Notes: generated from the sequence alone by a model not told the origin. Numbered from the stretch's first letter, positions 33,726 through 43,326 are shown. The stretch is DNA of 64,000 bases from Anaerotruncus colihominis (GCF_010206195.1 NZ_VIQT01000003.1:121298-185297); one strand, 5' to 3'. Program-made: numbers and translations.

Positions 33726-34066
33726 CCGGCTACGCTCCGGCCTTTTTGAAAAAAGGCCTCGGCGAAAAACTTCATACCTTTTTTGAAAAAAAGGTATGCC
33801 AAAAAACTTTAGCCGGCTGCGCCGCGAACAGAAAGCTTGGCGCATCGCAATCAAAAGTTTTCGCCCGCCTTTTGGGGGAGGCGGCGGGTGAGAAAAAAGG
33901 CAAGGCCCCTCGCGGGTCTTGCCTTTTTTCGAGGGCGGAGCCCTTTACCCCGGGCCGCAGCCCTCATAAAAAGCGCGGCCCGCAGGCCGCAAGATACCTG
34001 TTCAGAGGCAGAAATTTTCGCCAGCAGGATGTGTGACAGACGCCGCGCGGCTGGCGCGCATCCTGC
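33726..34066. repeat. Family M mosaic structured element, copy M1
   Basis: A chain of hairpins in fixed order: GGCCTTTTT-GAAAAAAGGCC, a CATACCTTTTTT variant, a CCCGCC/GGCGGCGGG stem, a 13-bp stem (33892-33904 with 33918-33930) with loop gcccctcgcgggt, a GAGGGC...GCCCTC block, and GCAGGATG/CATCCTGC (34024-34066). The same order occurs at 46000 and 54690. Downstream to 34156 a CCGGCC/GGCCGG-bearing hairpin leads to ogt. No gene is seen in this 431-base gap. Confidence 0.85.
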
Positions 34067-34156
34067 CCCCTGCGCCCCCGAAAGAAACACCACACAAAAA
34101 CCGGCCGGCCATCCGGATGGATGTGCCGGCCTTGTTATCCCCTGCGCGTCCGAAAT

Positions 34157-34696
34157 TTAAAGCGCGGCGCTCTTTTTCGGGACAAACAGGCGCGACAGAT
34201 CCACGCCTTCAAGCTCGAGGAGCTTTATTTTATTCTTGATTCCCCCGGCGTACCCGGTCAGACTGCCATCCGCCCCGACGACGCGGTGGCACGGGATGAT
34301 GATGGAAATGGGATTATGCCCAACAGCGCCGCCCACGGCCTGGCCGGACATGCTTTCCCTGCCCAACCGGACGGCCGTGCGTTTAGCCAGCTCGCCATAG
34401 GTCGTGTATGTGCCATAGGGGATTTCACACAGCAGCGTCCAGACAATCCGGCGGAATTCGCTGCCTTTTGGCGTAAGCGCGAGGCTTGAGACAGACGGGC
34501 CGCAGCCCGCAAAATAGGCGTCCAGCCATTCACACGCGGCGCGCAGCTCCGGGCGGTCAGGTTCCTGCGCCGGTTCTTCTGAAAGACCGGCCGCAAAATA
34601 CTTCTGCCCCTCCAGCCAAAGCCCTGTCAGCCCGCCGTCCTCACAGGTCAGCAGCAGGCGTCCCACAGGGGACGGATACCACGTCGAATACACCAT
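34157..34696 (-). CDS. ogt: Methylated-DNA--protein-cysteine methyltransferase
   Basis: A 179-residue suicide DNA repair protein that moves O6-alkyl groups from guanine to its own cysteine. The active-site motif IIIPCHRVVG (Cys136) and the helix-turn-helix region YGTYTTYGELAKR are present, with the Asn hinge in GHNPISI. The N-terminal domain is the short Ogt form without the Ada zinc site. GGAGGGG lies upstream. It follows the PrsA-like gene on the same strand, with a hairpin between. Confidence 0.95.
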   Translation of the reverse strand: MVYSTWYPSPVGRLLLTCEDGGLTGLWLEGQKYFAAGLSEEPAQEPDRPELRAACEWLDAYFAGCGPSVSSLALTPKGSEFRRIVWTLLCEIPYGTYTTYGELAKRTAVRLGRESMSGQAVGGAVGHNPISIIIPCHRVVGADGSLTGYAGGIKNKIKLLELEGVDLSRLFVPKKSAAL

Positions 34697-34722
34697 GACA
34701 AAACCCCTCCTTATAAAAGTCT

Positions 34723-34757
34723 AAAGCGGCCCATCCTGCGACGGGCCGCTTTTTTTT
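34723..34757. terminator. Hairpin between the PrsA-like gene and ogt
   Basis: AGCGGCCC pairs with GGGCCGCT around a 10-base loop. The longer T run is on the plus strand, so it is a good terminator for plus transcripts and a weaker one for the minus-strand PrsA-like gene that ends at it. Confidence 0.6.
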
Positions 34758-35829
34758 AAATTTTGATCTTTTCTGGCGTGTACCGCTTGAGCGCGGCGTC
34801 GTTGTAGGCAACGTCCGTCAGATCGCCAGCCCACTGTGCGACCTGGCTGCTGAACGCTTCGCTGCGCAGCGCACTGACCAAGGAGGAGCGGTATGCGGTA
34901 AAATCAGCCACATTCTCGCTGATGTCATAACGGACAAACAGGTACATGGTCGTGTCGGTTTCCATTTTTGTCGGCACACCGTAAGACGCGCTGAATACAG
35001 CCTTGGTCATCTCGTCGGTATACGGCGAGCTGTCGCGGCTGAAAATCGTAAACGATTCGCCGGACGCGGGCTTTTCAAGGGATTCATTCCCCGTGATTTC
35101 CTTCTTGGCCTCGTAGACGACGCTTTCCATCTCCTCAAGCGTCGTCGCGGCTTTCGCCTGCTCGAGGTACTTGTCGATCAAATCGGACGCTTTCTTCTTG
35201 GATTCATCGGCTTTTGCCTGCGCGTCCTCGCCGGATTCGGAGTTTGCCGCCAACGCGCCGCTGTTATAGGTTGCCGGGATCACAAGGATTTTTGCATAGT
35301 CGTTATAAAACTTATCCTTCAATTCCTGTTCGGGCACGGCGTCCGTGCCGCCCTCGCCATAGATTGCCTGGAAAATCTGCGAACGTTTCGCGCCGTTGAG
35401 GTAACTAAGCACATACGATTCGCGCGATACGCCGTTTGCCTGGTATGTTTCCCCGACATACGCCCAGAACTGATCGACATTCTGTTCGATCGCCGCCGTG
35501 TCCGCATCGGAGAGGGTCAGCCCCATTTCCGCAAATTTCCGCTCGAGCGCGATGTATTCGTGAAGCTGCTGCTGCGCATCCTCGGTAATTTTCTGCGACA
35601 CATTGACGCCGTCGATCTGCTCCTTGAGCGGGTCCTTAACCTCCGCGTCAAGCTGCGACACAATGGTCGTATAGGAACTGATCAGCTTGTCGATATAAAC
35701 GCCCGCCGGGACAGTCGTTTCGCCATATTTGGCCACCCATTTTGTATCCTCGCCGGTCGAACACGCCGCGAGGCCGCTTACCATAAGCGCAGCCGCGCCA
35801 AGCGCCGCCAGTCTTTTCACAACATTCAT
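34756..35829 (-). CDS. PrsA/SurA-like lipoprotein foldase without a clear PPIase domain
   Basis: A 357-residue exported lipoprotein; the lipobox is LAAC after a signal peptide (KRLAALGAAALMVSGLAAC). The N-terminal helical part (KYGETTVPAGVYIDKLISSY ... EYIALERKFAEMGLTLSD) resembles the SurA/PrsA chaperone domain, but the parvulin signature expected in the middle is not apparent; instead there is a charged helical stretch (KADESKKKASDLIDKYLEQA). It may act as an extracytoplasmic chaperone. In Clostridia such a gene commonly follows mfd, as here (183-base gap). GGAGG site upstream. The family call is moderate. Confidence 0.72.
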   Translation of the reverse strand: MNVVKRLAALGAAALMVSGLAACSTGEDTKWVAKYGETTVPAGVYIDKLISSYTTIVSQLDAEVKDPLKEQIDGVNVSQKITEDAQQQLHEYIALERKFAEMGLTLSDADTAAIEQNVDQFWAYVGETYQANGVSRESYVLSYLNGAKRSQIFQAIYGEGGTDAVPEQELKDKFYNDYAKILVIPATYNSGALAANSESGEDAQAKADESKKKASDLIDKYLEQAKAATTLEEMESVVYEAKKEITGNESLEKPASGESFTIFSRDSSPYTDEMTKAVFSASYGVPTKMETDTTMYLFVRYDISENVADFTAYRSSLVSALRSEAFSSQVAQWAGDLTDVAYNDAALKRYTPEKIKI

Positions 35830-36012
35830 TTTGATCGTCCTCCTGTTTGGGATTATGCCCCATTACATACCATGATATTATACAACGCCCGGTTTCAAAA
35901 GTCCACAATAAAAATGCACGAACCGGCACTCGGCGCGCTTTTTGCGCCTTTTTGCCGCGCTGCGCGCCGCAGCTTATCCGCAAACAGCCGGCAGCCAGGC
36001 AGGATGGCCGCT

Positions 36013-39000
36013 CTATGCCGGCTCCCCGTCCTTCATGGCGGCGAGCGCCTCGCGGATCGTGTCAAGCGGCTGCACGCCCTTTTGCATTTTAACAGTGATG
36101 TACGGTTTGCTGCCTGCGCTCACAAGCACGCGCCCGCGTAGCTTGACGGCCAGGCTTCCGGCGCGCGCCATATCCATGACCTCCGGATAAAGCAGCACTG
36201 CGTCGCCGCGCTGCGATATCTCCCGGATTCCCATCAGAGACGCTGTGTTGCGCACCAGCGCGACGTCGACAAGCCCTTTGACCGCCTCCGGTGGGTCGCC
36301 GAAGCGGTCGATCAGCTCGTCGATCAAATCCATTGCGTCTTCCTCATTTTGAATCGATGCAATCTTTTTATAAATATCAATGCGCTGCGCAAGATTGTCG
36401 ATATAATCTTCAGGAATATGCGCGCCGACACGCACGTCAACCATGCATTCCGCCGCCGTCTGCGCGGGCGTTTCGCCGCGCTGCTGTGCGACCGCCTCGG
36501 AAAGCATCTTCAAATACATATCGTAACCGACGGCCTCCATATGGCCGTGCTGCTGCGCGCCGAGGATATTGCCTGCGCCGCGGATTTCAAGGTCGCGCAT
36601 GGCGATGCGGAAACCAGAGCCGAACGTTGTAAACTCGCGGATCGCCGCCAGCCGCTTGGAGGCAACGTCGCTTAACTGCTTGTCACGCCGGAAGGTCAGA
36701 TAGGCGAACGCGCGCCGGTTGGAGCGGCCGACACGACCGCGCAGCTGATAGAGCTGTGAAAGGCCCATGCGGTCGGCGTCCTCGATGATCAGCGTGTTGC
36801 AGTTGGGCACATCGACGCCCGTCTCAATGATCGTCGTGCAGACAAGAATATCAACCTCATAGTCGAGAAGCTGCTGCCAGACGCGCGAAAGCTGCTCCTC
36901 CGTCATTTTGCCATGCGCCGAAACAATGCGCGCCTGCGGTACAAGCTGCTTGATGCGGTATGCGCACGAATCGATCGACTCGACGCGGTTGTGCAGATAG
37001 AATACCTGCCCGCCGCGCCGCAGCTCGCGCTCAATTGCCTGTGCGATCACGCCCCAGTCATGTTCCACCACATATGTCTGCACCGGATGGCGGTCCTGCG
37101 GCGCCTCCTCGATAACCGACATATCGCGGATGCCGGACATCGCCATATTGAGCGTGCGCGGAATCGGCGTGGCCGACAGCGTCAACACATCGACCGCCGC
37201 GCGGATTTCCTTAAACTTTTCCTTGTGGCGCACGCCGAACCGCTGTTCCTCGTCGATAATGGCCAGCCCAAGATCCTTAAACTTCACATCGTTCTGTACC
37301 AGACGGTGCGTACCGATCACGATATCGATTTCCCCGCGCCGCAATTCGTCAAGCGTCTGCTTTTGCTCGCGCGGCGACCGAAAGCGCGACAGCAGATCCA
37401 CCTTGACCGGAAAGCCCTCCATACGGCGCGTGACCGTCTGGTAATGCTGCCATGCCAGAATGGTCGTCGGCACCAGCAGCGCGCACTGCTTGCCGTCCAT
37501 CACGCATTTGAAAGCGGCGCGCAGCGCGACCTCCGTCTTTCCGAAGCCGACGTCGCCGCACAGCAGCCGGTCCATCGGTACGGACGACTCCATATCGGCT
37601 TTGATCTCGTCGATGCAGCGCAATTGATCGTCTGTCTCATCGTAGGCAAAGCGCCGTTCAAAGTCGTTCTGCCAGTCGGTATCCGGTGAAAACGCATAGC
37701 CCTTGACCGCCATACGCTTTGCATACAGCTCCGTCAACTCCTTGGCCATATCCTCAACGGCCTTTTTCACACGCTGACGCGTCTTTTGCCACTCAATCGA
37801 ATTGAGCTTGCTCAAACGCACGTTTGCATCATCGCGCATACCGATATATTTGCTTACCAGATCAAGCTGCGTCACCGGCACAAACAGCGTATCCGTACCT
37901 GCGTAACGAATTTTGATATAATCCTTGACAATGCCCTGTATATCGCGCTTGACAATTCCTTCGAATACACCGATGCCATGCGCTGTGTGCACAACATAAT
38001 CTCCCGGCGTCAAATCGCTGATGTCGCGCAGCTTTTTGCCCTCTTTTGGCCGCGGCTTGCGCCGGCCCGACTGCGCGACAGTCTTTGCCTGCGAAATGAT
38101 GGCAAGCCTGACATCGGGGTACTCCATACCAGCGCTCATACTGGCCGGCGCTACGCGCACAGCGCCGGGCTTTAAATCCGTTAGATCGCCGCTCTGCACA
38201 GCGGCCAGGCCCGCGCGCGTCAGATCCTCCGCCAGCGAAGCGGCCGCGCGCTCGGTTCCGGCAAATACCGCCACACGATAACCGCGCCCGATATATTCCC
38301 GCACATCCTCGCGCAGCAGGGAAAATTCGCCGCTCCACGAGGAAAGCTGGACCGCACGGATGTCGACCATATCCCGCAGCGGGATATCTCCGACCGACCG
38401 GGCGAACGTGTCGAGCAGCACTGTATTCGACTGCGCGGCGCGCCGCTGCAAATCGACAAAATCCTCTGCGAAGCGGTCGCAGCCTTTAAAGAGGACGCCC
38501 TCCTCCAAAAGGATTTTGACATCCTCATTTTGCTGCCACTGTACGGTTTTAAGCGACTCGCGGCAATTGGCCGTATCGCATAAAAACAGCGCCGCATCCG
38601 GCATGTAATCGAACAGCGTGGCAGGCTCCGGGTAGAGCAGCGGCATCCACCGGTCAAGGCTTTGCGGCAGCACGCCGTTTTCGATCTGCTCAATCTCCTG
38701 CGCCAGCTTTTCCTTTGCACGCTTGCCCTGCGTGCCGCGCAGCCCTTTCGCCGCGGATTCCAAAAGCCTTACAAGGCGCGCCGGGCTGTCCGCGACCACC
38801 TCGGCCGCGGGCGTAATATCGACGCGCCTGACTGTATCCACACGCCGCTGCGTATCAGTTTTAAAAGTGGAAATCGTATCGATTTCATCGCCCCAAAATT
38901 CGATGCGGAACGGGTCCGGCATATGCGGCGGTGAAAAGTCCAGGATTCCGCCGCGCTGTGAAAACTGACACACGCCGTCAACCTGGTCGCAACGCGTATA

Positions 39001-39483
39001 GCCGGCCGCGACGAGAAACGCGATCAGCTCTTTGATATCGTATTGACTGCCGGATTCGATTGCGCGCGTGCGCGCGGCGAGCACAGACGGCGGCATGGTA
39101 TATTGAAGCGCAGCCTGTGCCGACGCGGCGACAATGTGCGCATCGCCCGCGCGCAGCCGCCCAAGCACCGACAGCCGCGCGTGCTCATATTCGCGCGAAA
39201 CGCCCTGTACATCGTAAAACGTCGGCTCGCGTGACGGATACTGTACCGCCGTACCGGGCCCCGCCATGATATTGATATCCTCGCAGATGCGCACGGCGGC
39301 GGCTTCATCGGGAACAATCACAAGCCCGCCCATTTTGAGCAGGCCCGTGATCGAAACGACCATCTGCGCCTTGTGTACGGCCGAAAGCCCGGTTGCGAGC
39401 ACCGGCGTCGCGCGGCCGGCGACTGCGCCCTTAATGCGTTCAAACGCGTCCATCCCGCTCAGAAGGCTTTCAAAGCCCTTCAT
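36013..39483 (-). CDS. mfd: Transcription-repair coupling factor
   Basis: A 1156-residue DNA translocase that removes RNA polymerase stalled at lesions and recruits UvrA. Order seen: UvrB-homology N-terminal domains (about 1-330), the RNA polymerase interaction domain starting LTPGDYVVHTAHGIGVFEGI near 500, RecG-like helicase domains with Walker A DRLLCGDVGFGKTEVALRAA, DEEQ box (IIDEEQRFG), SATPIPRTL and the QLRGRVGRSNRRAFAYL motif VI, and the C-terminal TRCF domain (MLSEAVAQQRGE). Length is typical. It follows pth by 40 bases, the usual pth-mfd order. Confidence 0.98.
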   Translation of the reverse strand: MKGFESLLSGMDAFERIKGAVAGRATPVLATGLSAVHKAQMVVSITGLLKMGGLVIVPDEAAAVRICEDINIMAGPGTAVQYPSREPTFYDVQGVSREYEHARLSVLGRLRAGDAHIVAASAQAALQYTMPPSVLAARTRAIESGSQYDIKELIAFLVAAGYTRCDQVDGVCQFSQRGGILDFSPPHMPDPFRIEFWGDEIDTISTFKTDTQRRVDTVRRVDITPAAEVVADSPARLVRLLESAAKGLRGTQGKRAKEKLAQEIEQIENGVLPQSLDRWMPLLYPEPATLFDYMPDAALFLCDTANCRESLKTVQWQQNEDVKILLEEGVLFKGCDRFAEDFVDLQRRAAQSNTVLLDTFARSVGDIPLRDMVDIRAVQLSSWSGEFSLLREDVREYIGRGYRVAVFAGTERAAASLAEDLTRAGLAAVQSGDLTDLKPGAVRVAPASMSAGMEYPDVRLAIISQAKTVAQSGRRKPRPKEGKKLRDISDLTPGDYVVHTAHGIGVFEGIVKRDIQGIVKDYIKIRYAGTDTLFVPVTQLDLVSKYIGMRDDANVRLSKLNSIEWQKTRQRVKKAVEDMAKELTELYAKRMAVKGYAFSPDTDWQNDFERRFAYDETDDQLRCIDEIKADMESSVPMDRLLCGDVGFGKTEVALRAAFKCVMDGKQCALLVPTTILAWQHYQTVTRRMEGFPVKVDLLSRFRSPREQKQTLDELRRGEIDIVIGTHRLVQNDVKFKDLGLAIIDEEQRFGVRHKEKFKEIRAAVDVLTLSATPIPRTLNMAMSGIRDMSVIEEAPQDRHPVQTYVVEHDWGVIAQAIERELRRGGQVFYLHNRVESIDSCAYRIKQLVPQARIVSAHGKMTEEQLSRVWQQLLDYEVDILVCTTIIETGVDVPNCNTLIIEDADRMGLSQLYQLRGRVGRSNRRAFAYLTFRRDKQLSDVASKRLAAIREFTTFGSGFRIAMRDLEIRGAGNILGAQQHGHMEAVGYDMYLKMLSEAVAQQRGETPAQTAAECMVDVRVGAHIPEDYIDNLAQRIDIYKKIASIQNEEDAMDLIDELIDRFGDPPEAVKGLVDVALVRNTASLMGIREISQRGDAVLLYPEVMDMARAGSLAVKLRGRVLVSAGSKPYITVKMQKGVQPLDTIREALAAMKDGEPA

Positions 39484-39523
39484 CCGCGCCTTCCCCCCTT
39501 AGAGCCTGTTTTAAAGCCACGCT

Positions 39524-40135
39524 TTATGAATTGTAGCGGTTCATCGCCTCATCAATTTTTCCCTCTATGATCAACTGTGCCGCTTCTGCGGCGCATTCAT
39601 ACGCCTTGTCCATCGTATCGGACAGCTCCTTCGGGAACTTCCCGAGCACCCAGGCCGCCAGATCGTATTCGGGATGCGGCTTTTTTCCCACACCGATTTT
39701 TATACGCGGGAAGGTATCCTTCCCAGTTAAATATATCATGTTTTTAATCCCGTTATGACCGCCGTCGCTGCCCCGCCGCCGGACGCGCAGCCGGCCGGGA
39801 TCCAGGCTCACATCGTCGAAGAGAACCAACACGCGTTCAGCCGGGATTTTATAAAACTGCATCGCTTCACGCACCGCCTCGCCGGAGCAGTTCATAAAGG
39901 TCGACGGCTTCATCAAAAGCACGCGCCGCCCGCCAAAGGTTGTATCGGCGCACAGCGATTTGAATTTCAGGCGGTCGATTTTAACACCGCATTTGCCGGC
40001 GACGCTCTCCACCGCGCAAAACCCCGCGTTGTGACGCGTATTTTCATAGTCCCGGCCGGGATTTCCCAGCCCAACGACAATCCACTCCACCGGGCCTGCC
40101 GGTACGGCGGCCGGTTTTGAAAACCAGTTAAACAA
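39524..40135 (-). CDS. pth: Peptidyl-tRNA hydrolase
   Basis: A 203-residue enzyme recycling peptidyl-tRNA. The conserved VGLGNPGRDYENTRHNAGF has the catalytic His35 (His20 in E. coli) and Asn25. Also LLMKPSTFMNCSGEAVREAM, and FDDVSLDPGRLRVRRRGSDGGHNGIK. The start is TTG at 40135 with AAAGGAGGG upstream; the N-terminus has about 15 extra residues (MFNWFSKPAAVPAGP) compared with most Pth. It is followed by mfd. Confidence 0.95.
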   Translation of the reverse strand: MFNWFSKPAAVPAGPVEWIVVGLGNPGRDYENTRHNAGFCAVESVAGKCGVKIDRLKFKSLCADTTFGGRRVLLMKPSTFMNCSGEAVREAMQFYKIPAERVLVLFDDVSLDPGRLRVRRRGSDGGHNGIKNMIYLTGKDTFPRIKIGVGKKPHPEYDLAAWVLGKFPKELSDTMDKAYECAAEAAQLIIEGKIDEAMNRYNS

Positions 40136-40163
40136 TCAAACCCTCCTTTCTCTGGACGCGCCT

Positions 40164-40478
40164 CACAAGGGGAGGGTCGGTGACCCTCCCCTTGTGTTAT
40201 CCCCTCCTGTGCCTGACATAAGGGGATCTGGCGCACGCCGGTGCGTTCTGTGGTGAATCGTCAGGCCGCGCCTGCCCCGCTGTCCGCGGCACAGCCTGTA
40301 AAAAACCTGGAGCCTGCCCCGCTGTTCGCGGCGCAGCCTGTAAAAAAACCTGGAGCCTGCCCCGCTGTTTGCGGCGCAGCCGACTAAAGTTTTTTGGCAT
40401 ACCTTTTTTTCAAATTTTTCAAAAAAGGTATGAAGTTTTTTGCCGAGGCTTTTTTCAAAAAAGCCGGGAAAAGCGGGA
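40164..40478. repeat. Family M-related repeat cluster (M4)
   Basis: It starts with a perfect 15-bp hairpin CACAAGGGGAGGGTC (40164-40196), continues with three direct copies of a unit of about 42 bases (GCCTGCCCCGCTGTTCGCGG..., about 40269-40390) and ends with the hairpin CATACCTTTTTT and TTTTTTGAAAAAA pieces shared with M1. It fills the 343-base gap between prs and pth; no gene is seen. Confidence 0.8.
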
Positions 40479-41441
40479 TCAACCGAACAGGGGCGAAACG
40501 GGCCTATCCTGATAGATGCGTTCGATGGCCTCCGCAAAGACGGGGGCGACGGACAGCATCGTGATTTTATCGAGCATCTTGTCCGGCCCGACCGGAATTG
40601 TATCGAGCAGGACAAGCTCTTTGATGCAGCTATCGCGGATACGTTCAATGGCCGGGCCTGACAGCACTCCATGCGTCGCACAGGCGTAAACCTCCGCCGC
40701 CCCGCCCTTTTCCAAAATCGCCTGGGCGCCGTTCACAAGCGTACCGGCCGTATCGATCATATCATCGACCAGGATAACGCGTTTGTCCTTTACGTCGCCG
40801 ATGATGTTCATCACCTCGGATACATTGGCCCTCTGGCGGCGTTTGTCGACAATGGCAAGCGGCGCGTCAAGCCGTTCGGCAAATTTACGCGCGCGTGTGA
40901 CAGAGCCGAGATCCGGGGAAACAACGACAAGTTCCCGGCGCTCCTGGCTGCCAAAGCGCGAGCCGAAATACGGCGCCAGCAGCGGCACGCCGAGCAGGTG
41001 GTCGACCGGGATATCGAAAAAGCCCTGGATCTGCGAGGCGTGCAGATCCATCGTCAAAACGCGGTCGGCGCCGGCTGTAGAGATCAGGTTCGCGCACAGC
41101 TTTGCGGAGATCGGCTCGCGCGCCTTGACCTTGCGGTCCTGGCGCGCATAGCCAAAATAGGGAATGACCGCTGTGATGCGCCCGGCGGACGCGCGCCGGA
41201 ACGCGTCGATCATGATGAGCAGCTCCATCAGATTGTCGTTGACCGGACAGCAGGTCGACTGCACGACGAACACATCCGAGCCGCGCACCGATTCGCCGAT
41301 ATTGACAGAAATTTCTCCGTCGGAAAAATGGCGCACCTCGCTCTTGCCGAGCGGGAGGCCGAGATGCCGCGCCATCTGGGCGGCGACGTTTGGGTTCGCA
41401 TTTGCCGTAAAAATCTTGATATCTTTACCGTGAATATTCAT
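40479..41441 (-). CDS. prs: Ribose-phosphate pyrophosphokinase
   Basis: A 320-residue class I PRPP synthase (ribose-5-phosphate plus ATP to PRPP and AMP). Signature stretches: [69 protein letters not shown] catalytic flexible loop and [15 protein letters not shown]-binding loop. It lies 32 bases after glmU, a glmU-prs pairing found across Firmicutes. Confidence 0.98.
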   Translation of the reverse strand: MNIHGKDIKIFTANANPNVAAQMARHLGLPLGKSEVRHFSDGEISVNIGESVRGSDVFVVQSTCCPVNDNLMELLIMIDAFRRASAGRITAVIPYFGYARQDRKVKAREPISAKLCANLISTAGADRVLTMDLHASQIQGFFDIPVDHLLGVPLLAPYFGSRFGSQERRELVVVSPDLGSVTRARKFAERLDAPLAIVDKRRQRANVSEVMNIIGDVKDKRVILVDDMIDTAGTLVNGAQAILEKGGAAEVYACATHGVLSGPAIERIRDSCIKELVLLDTIPVGPDKMLDKITMLSVAPVFAEAIERIYQDRPVSPLFG

Positions 41442-41473
41442 TAGGCTCTACCTCCCAAGCGCTTTTGGCACAA

Positions 41474-42865
41474 TTATTTTTTTCCGCCCTTGAAATTGAT
41501 ATTCCGGTCCGACCAGCCCTCCTTGATTTCCTGGCGTACACGTCCAATCGCAAGCGCCCCGTCGGGCACGTCGGCGTCGACGGTTGTACCGGCGGCTGTA
41601 TAAGCGCCGGTGCCCACGCGCACCGGCGGCACCAGATTGGTGTTGCAGCCGATAAAGGCGCGGTCGCCCACAACCGTGCGGAATTTATGATTGCCATCGT
41701 AGTTGGCCGTCACGACGCCGCAGCCGAAATTGCAGTCGCTTCCCACGTCGCTGTCGCCGATGTACGTCAGATGCGCCAGGGAGGTGCGGTCGCCGATGGT
41801 GGAATTTTTAATCTCCACAAAATCGCCGATCTTTACCCCGTCGCCGATATGGCTGTCTGGCCTTAGCTGTGTAAACGGGCCGATCCGCGTGCCGGCGCCG
41901 ACTGTGGAATCGGTGATGTAGGAAGCAAGCACCTGCGTGCCGGCGCCGATTGCGGCGTTTTCAATATATGAATTCGGCCCAATCACACAGTGCGCGCCGA
42001 TTTGCGTATTTCCGCGCAACACCGTGCCCGGTAAAATTCGGGCGTCGTGATCGATCTTCACATCGGGCGCGATCATCACGCCGTCAAGGCACGGGATATC
42101 GACGCCGTTATCCATGTGACGCTCCAATACGCGCATCCGCGCGATCTCATTGAGTGTCCGCAGCTGCCTGCGGTCGTTGGCGCCGAGCGTCATGTCCGCA
42201 TCCGGGCAGACAAACGCGCCAGCGCGCAGGCCCGCCGCATTTGCGGCGGCCACCGCGTCAGTGAGATAATATTCGCCCTGCGCGTTTTTAGGCGTCAGCC
42301 CCTCCAGAGCTTTGGTGAGAAACGCGGCGTCAAACCAATAGGCCCCGGAGTTGATCTCGCAAACGGCGCGCTGCGCTTCATCGGCGTCCTTTTCCTCTAC
42401 AACCGCCGCGGCGCCTCCATCCCCGGCGCGGATGACGCGTCCATAACCGAACGGGTCGTCCAAGCGCGCTGACAAAAGCGTGACGGCGTTTTTCCGCGCG
42501 CGGTGCATGGCGAGCGCATCGCATAGCGCCTGCGGCTGTACAAACGGCGCGTCGCCGTTTAACACAAGCACGTCGCCGCCCGCGCGGTACGCCCCGGCGG
42601 CCATCATAGCCGCATGGCCCGTCCCGCGCCGCTCTGTCTGGTAGACAAACCGGCAGGACGGCGCGGCCGCCTCGAGCAGTTCGGCGTTCGCGCCGGCGAC
42701 CACCCAGATTTCATCGATGCCGGCAGCGCGGCAGGCATCCTCCACCCATTTGAGCATCGGCTTGAAAAGCACCTCGCACAACGCTTTGGGGCGGTCGGAC
42801 TTCATGCGTTTTCCATCGCCCGCCGCCAGGATCACGGCGCAGACGCGCCTGGATTGTTCGTTCAA
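41474..42865 (-). CDS. glmU: Bifunctional GlmU (GlcNAc-1-P uridyltransferase / GlcN-1-P acetyltransferase)
   Basis: A 463-residue enzyme making UDP-GlcNAc. N-terminal pyrophosphorylase domain (about 1-230): AVILAAGDGKRMKSDRPKAL with the GxGxRM-like signature, EINSGAYWFDA. The C-terminal left-handed beta helix has IENAAIGAGTQVLASYITDS-type hexapeptide repeats and the acetyltransferase site region DVGSDCNFGCGVVTANYDG. Full length, starting near a strong ribosome site, and followed by prs. UDP-GlcNAc feeds MurA and teichoic acid synthesis. Confidence 0.96.
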   Translation of the reverse strand: MNEQSRRVCAVILAAGDGKRMKSDRPKALCEVLFKPMLKWVEDACRAAGIDEIWVVAGANAELLEAAAPSCRFVYQTERRGTGHAAMMAAGAYRAGGDVLVLNGDAPFVQPQALCDALAMHRARKNAVTLLSARLDDPFGYGRVIRAGDGGAAAVVEEKDADEAQRAVCEINSGAYWFDAAFLTKALEGLTPKNAQGEYYLTDAVAAANAAGLRAGAFVCPDADMTLGANDRRQLRTLNEIARMRVLERHMDNGVDIPCLDGVMIAPDVKIDHDARILPGTVLRGNTQIGAHCVIGPNSYIENAAIGAGTQVLASYITDSTVGAGTRIGPFTQLRPDSHIGDGVKIGDFVEIKNSTIGDRTSLAHLTYIGDSDVGSDCNFGCGVVTANYDGNHKFRTVVGDRAFIGCNTNLVPPVRVGTGAYTAAGTTVDADVPDGALAIGRVRQEIKEGWSDRNINFKGGKK

Positions 42866-43032
42866 ATTCTCTCCGCCTTTCCGCCGGGCAGCGCCCGGGA
42901 TTGATGAACTGATTCTATTATGTCAACTTTTCAGACGCTTTTCAAGAGAGACCGCGGGGATTTTGGCGGCTGTCCTAAAATTATTTTGTATAAAAAAGGA
43001 TGAAGGGGGTGGTAAATCCGGGCAAAGCTTGT

Positions 43033-43038
43033 TATAAT
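43033..43038 (+). promoter_or_regulatory. Possible -10 box for ppdK
   Basis: TATAAT within GTTATAATAATAAT. No good -35 at 16-18 bases. It would give a 290-base leader that includes the hairpin at 43051. Confidence 0.4.
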
Positions 43039-43050
43039 AATAATCGGCCT

Positions 43051-43111
43051 GCCAGGGCCTGTTTTGAAAAGCGAAAAATTGCGGCTGAAAAAAGGCGGCT
43101 TCGATTTTTCA
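43051..43111. repeat. Dispersed imperfect hairpin in ppdK leader
   Basis: GCCTGTTTTGAAAAGCGAA pairs imperfectly with TTCGATTTTTCAGGCAGGC across a middle of about 30 bases. The GATTTTTC-(a/g)-GCAG piece recurs upstream of fhs near 48328. The 461-base gap 42866-43326 otherwise shows no gene. Confidence 0.5.
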
Positions 43112-43326
43112 GGCAGGCTCCTTATGTACGTGGACGCCGTCCGCGGATCAGGCATACCCGACGCGCCGCACGTTTTTACGCGGGCCATGGCCGCCGGGTA
43201 TGGGTCATCTGCGGATGGGTTCAAAAATACGCGGCGTTTTGAGGGGTTCCGCTCCCGTCCACCGGCGGTGCGGCGCGAAAACGGGCCGCCTTTCAAACGC
43301 TCAAAAACAATGGAGGTAGATCAATC

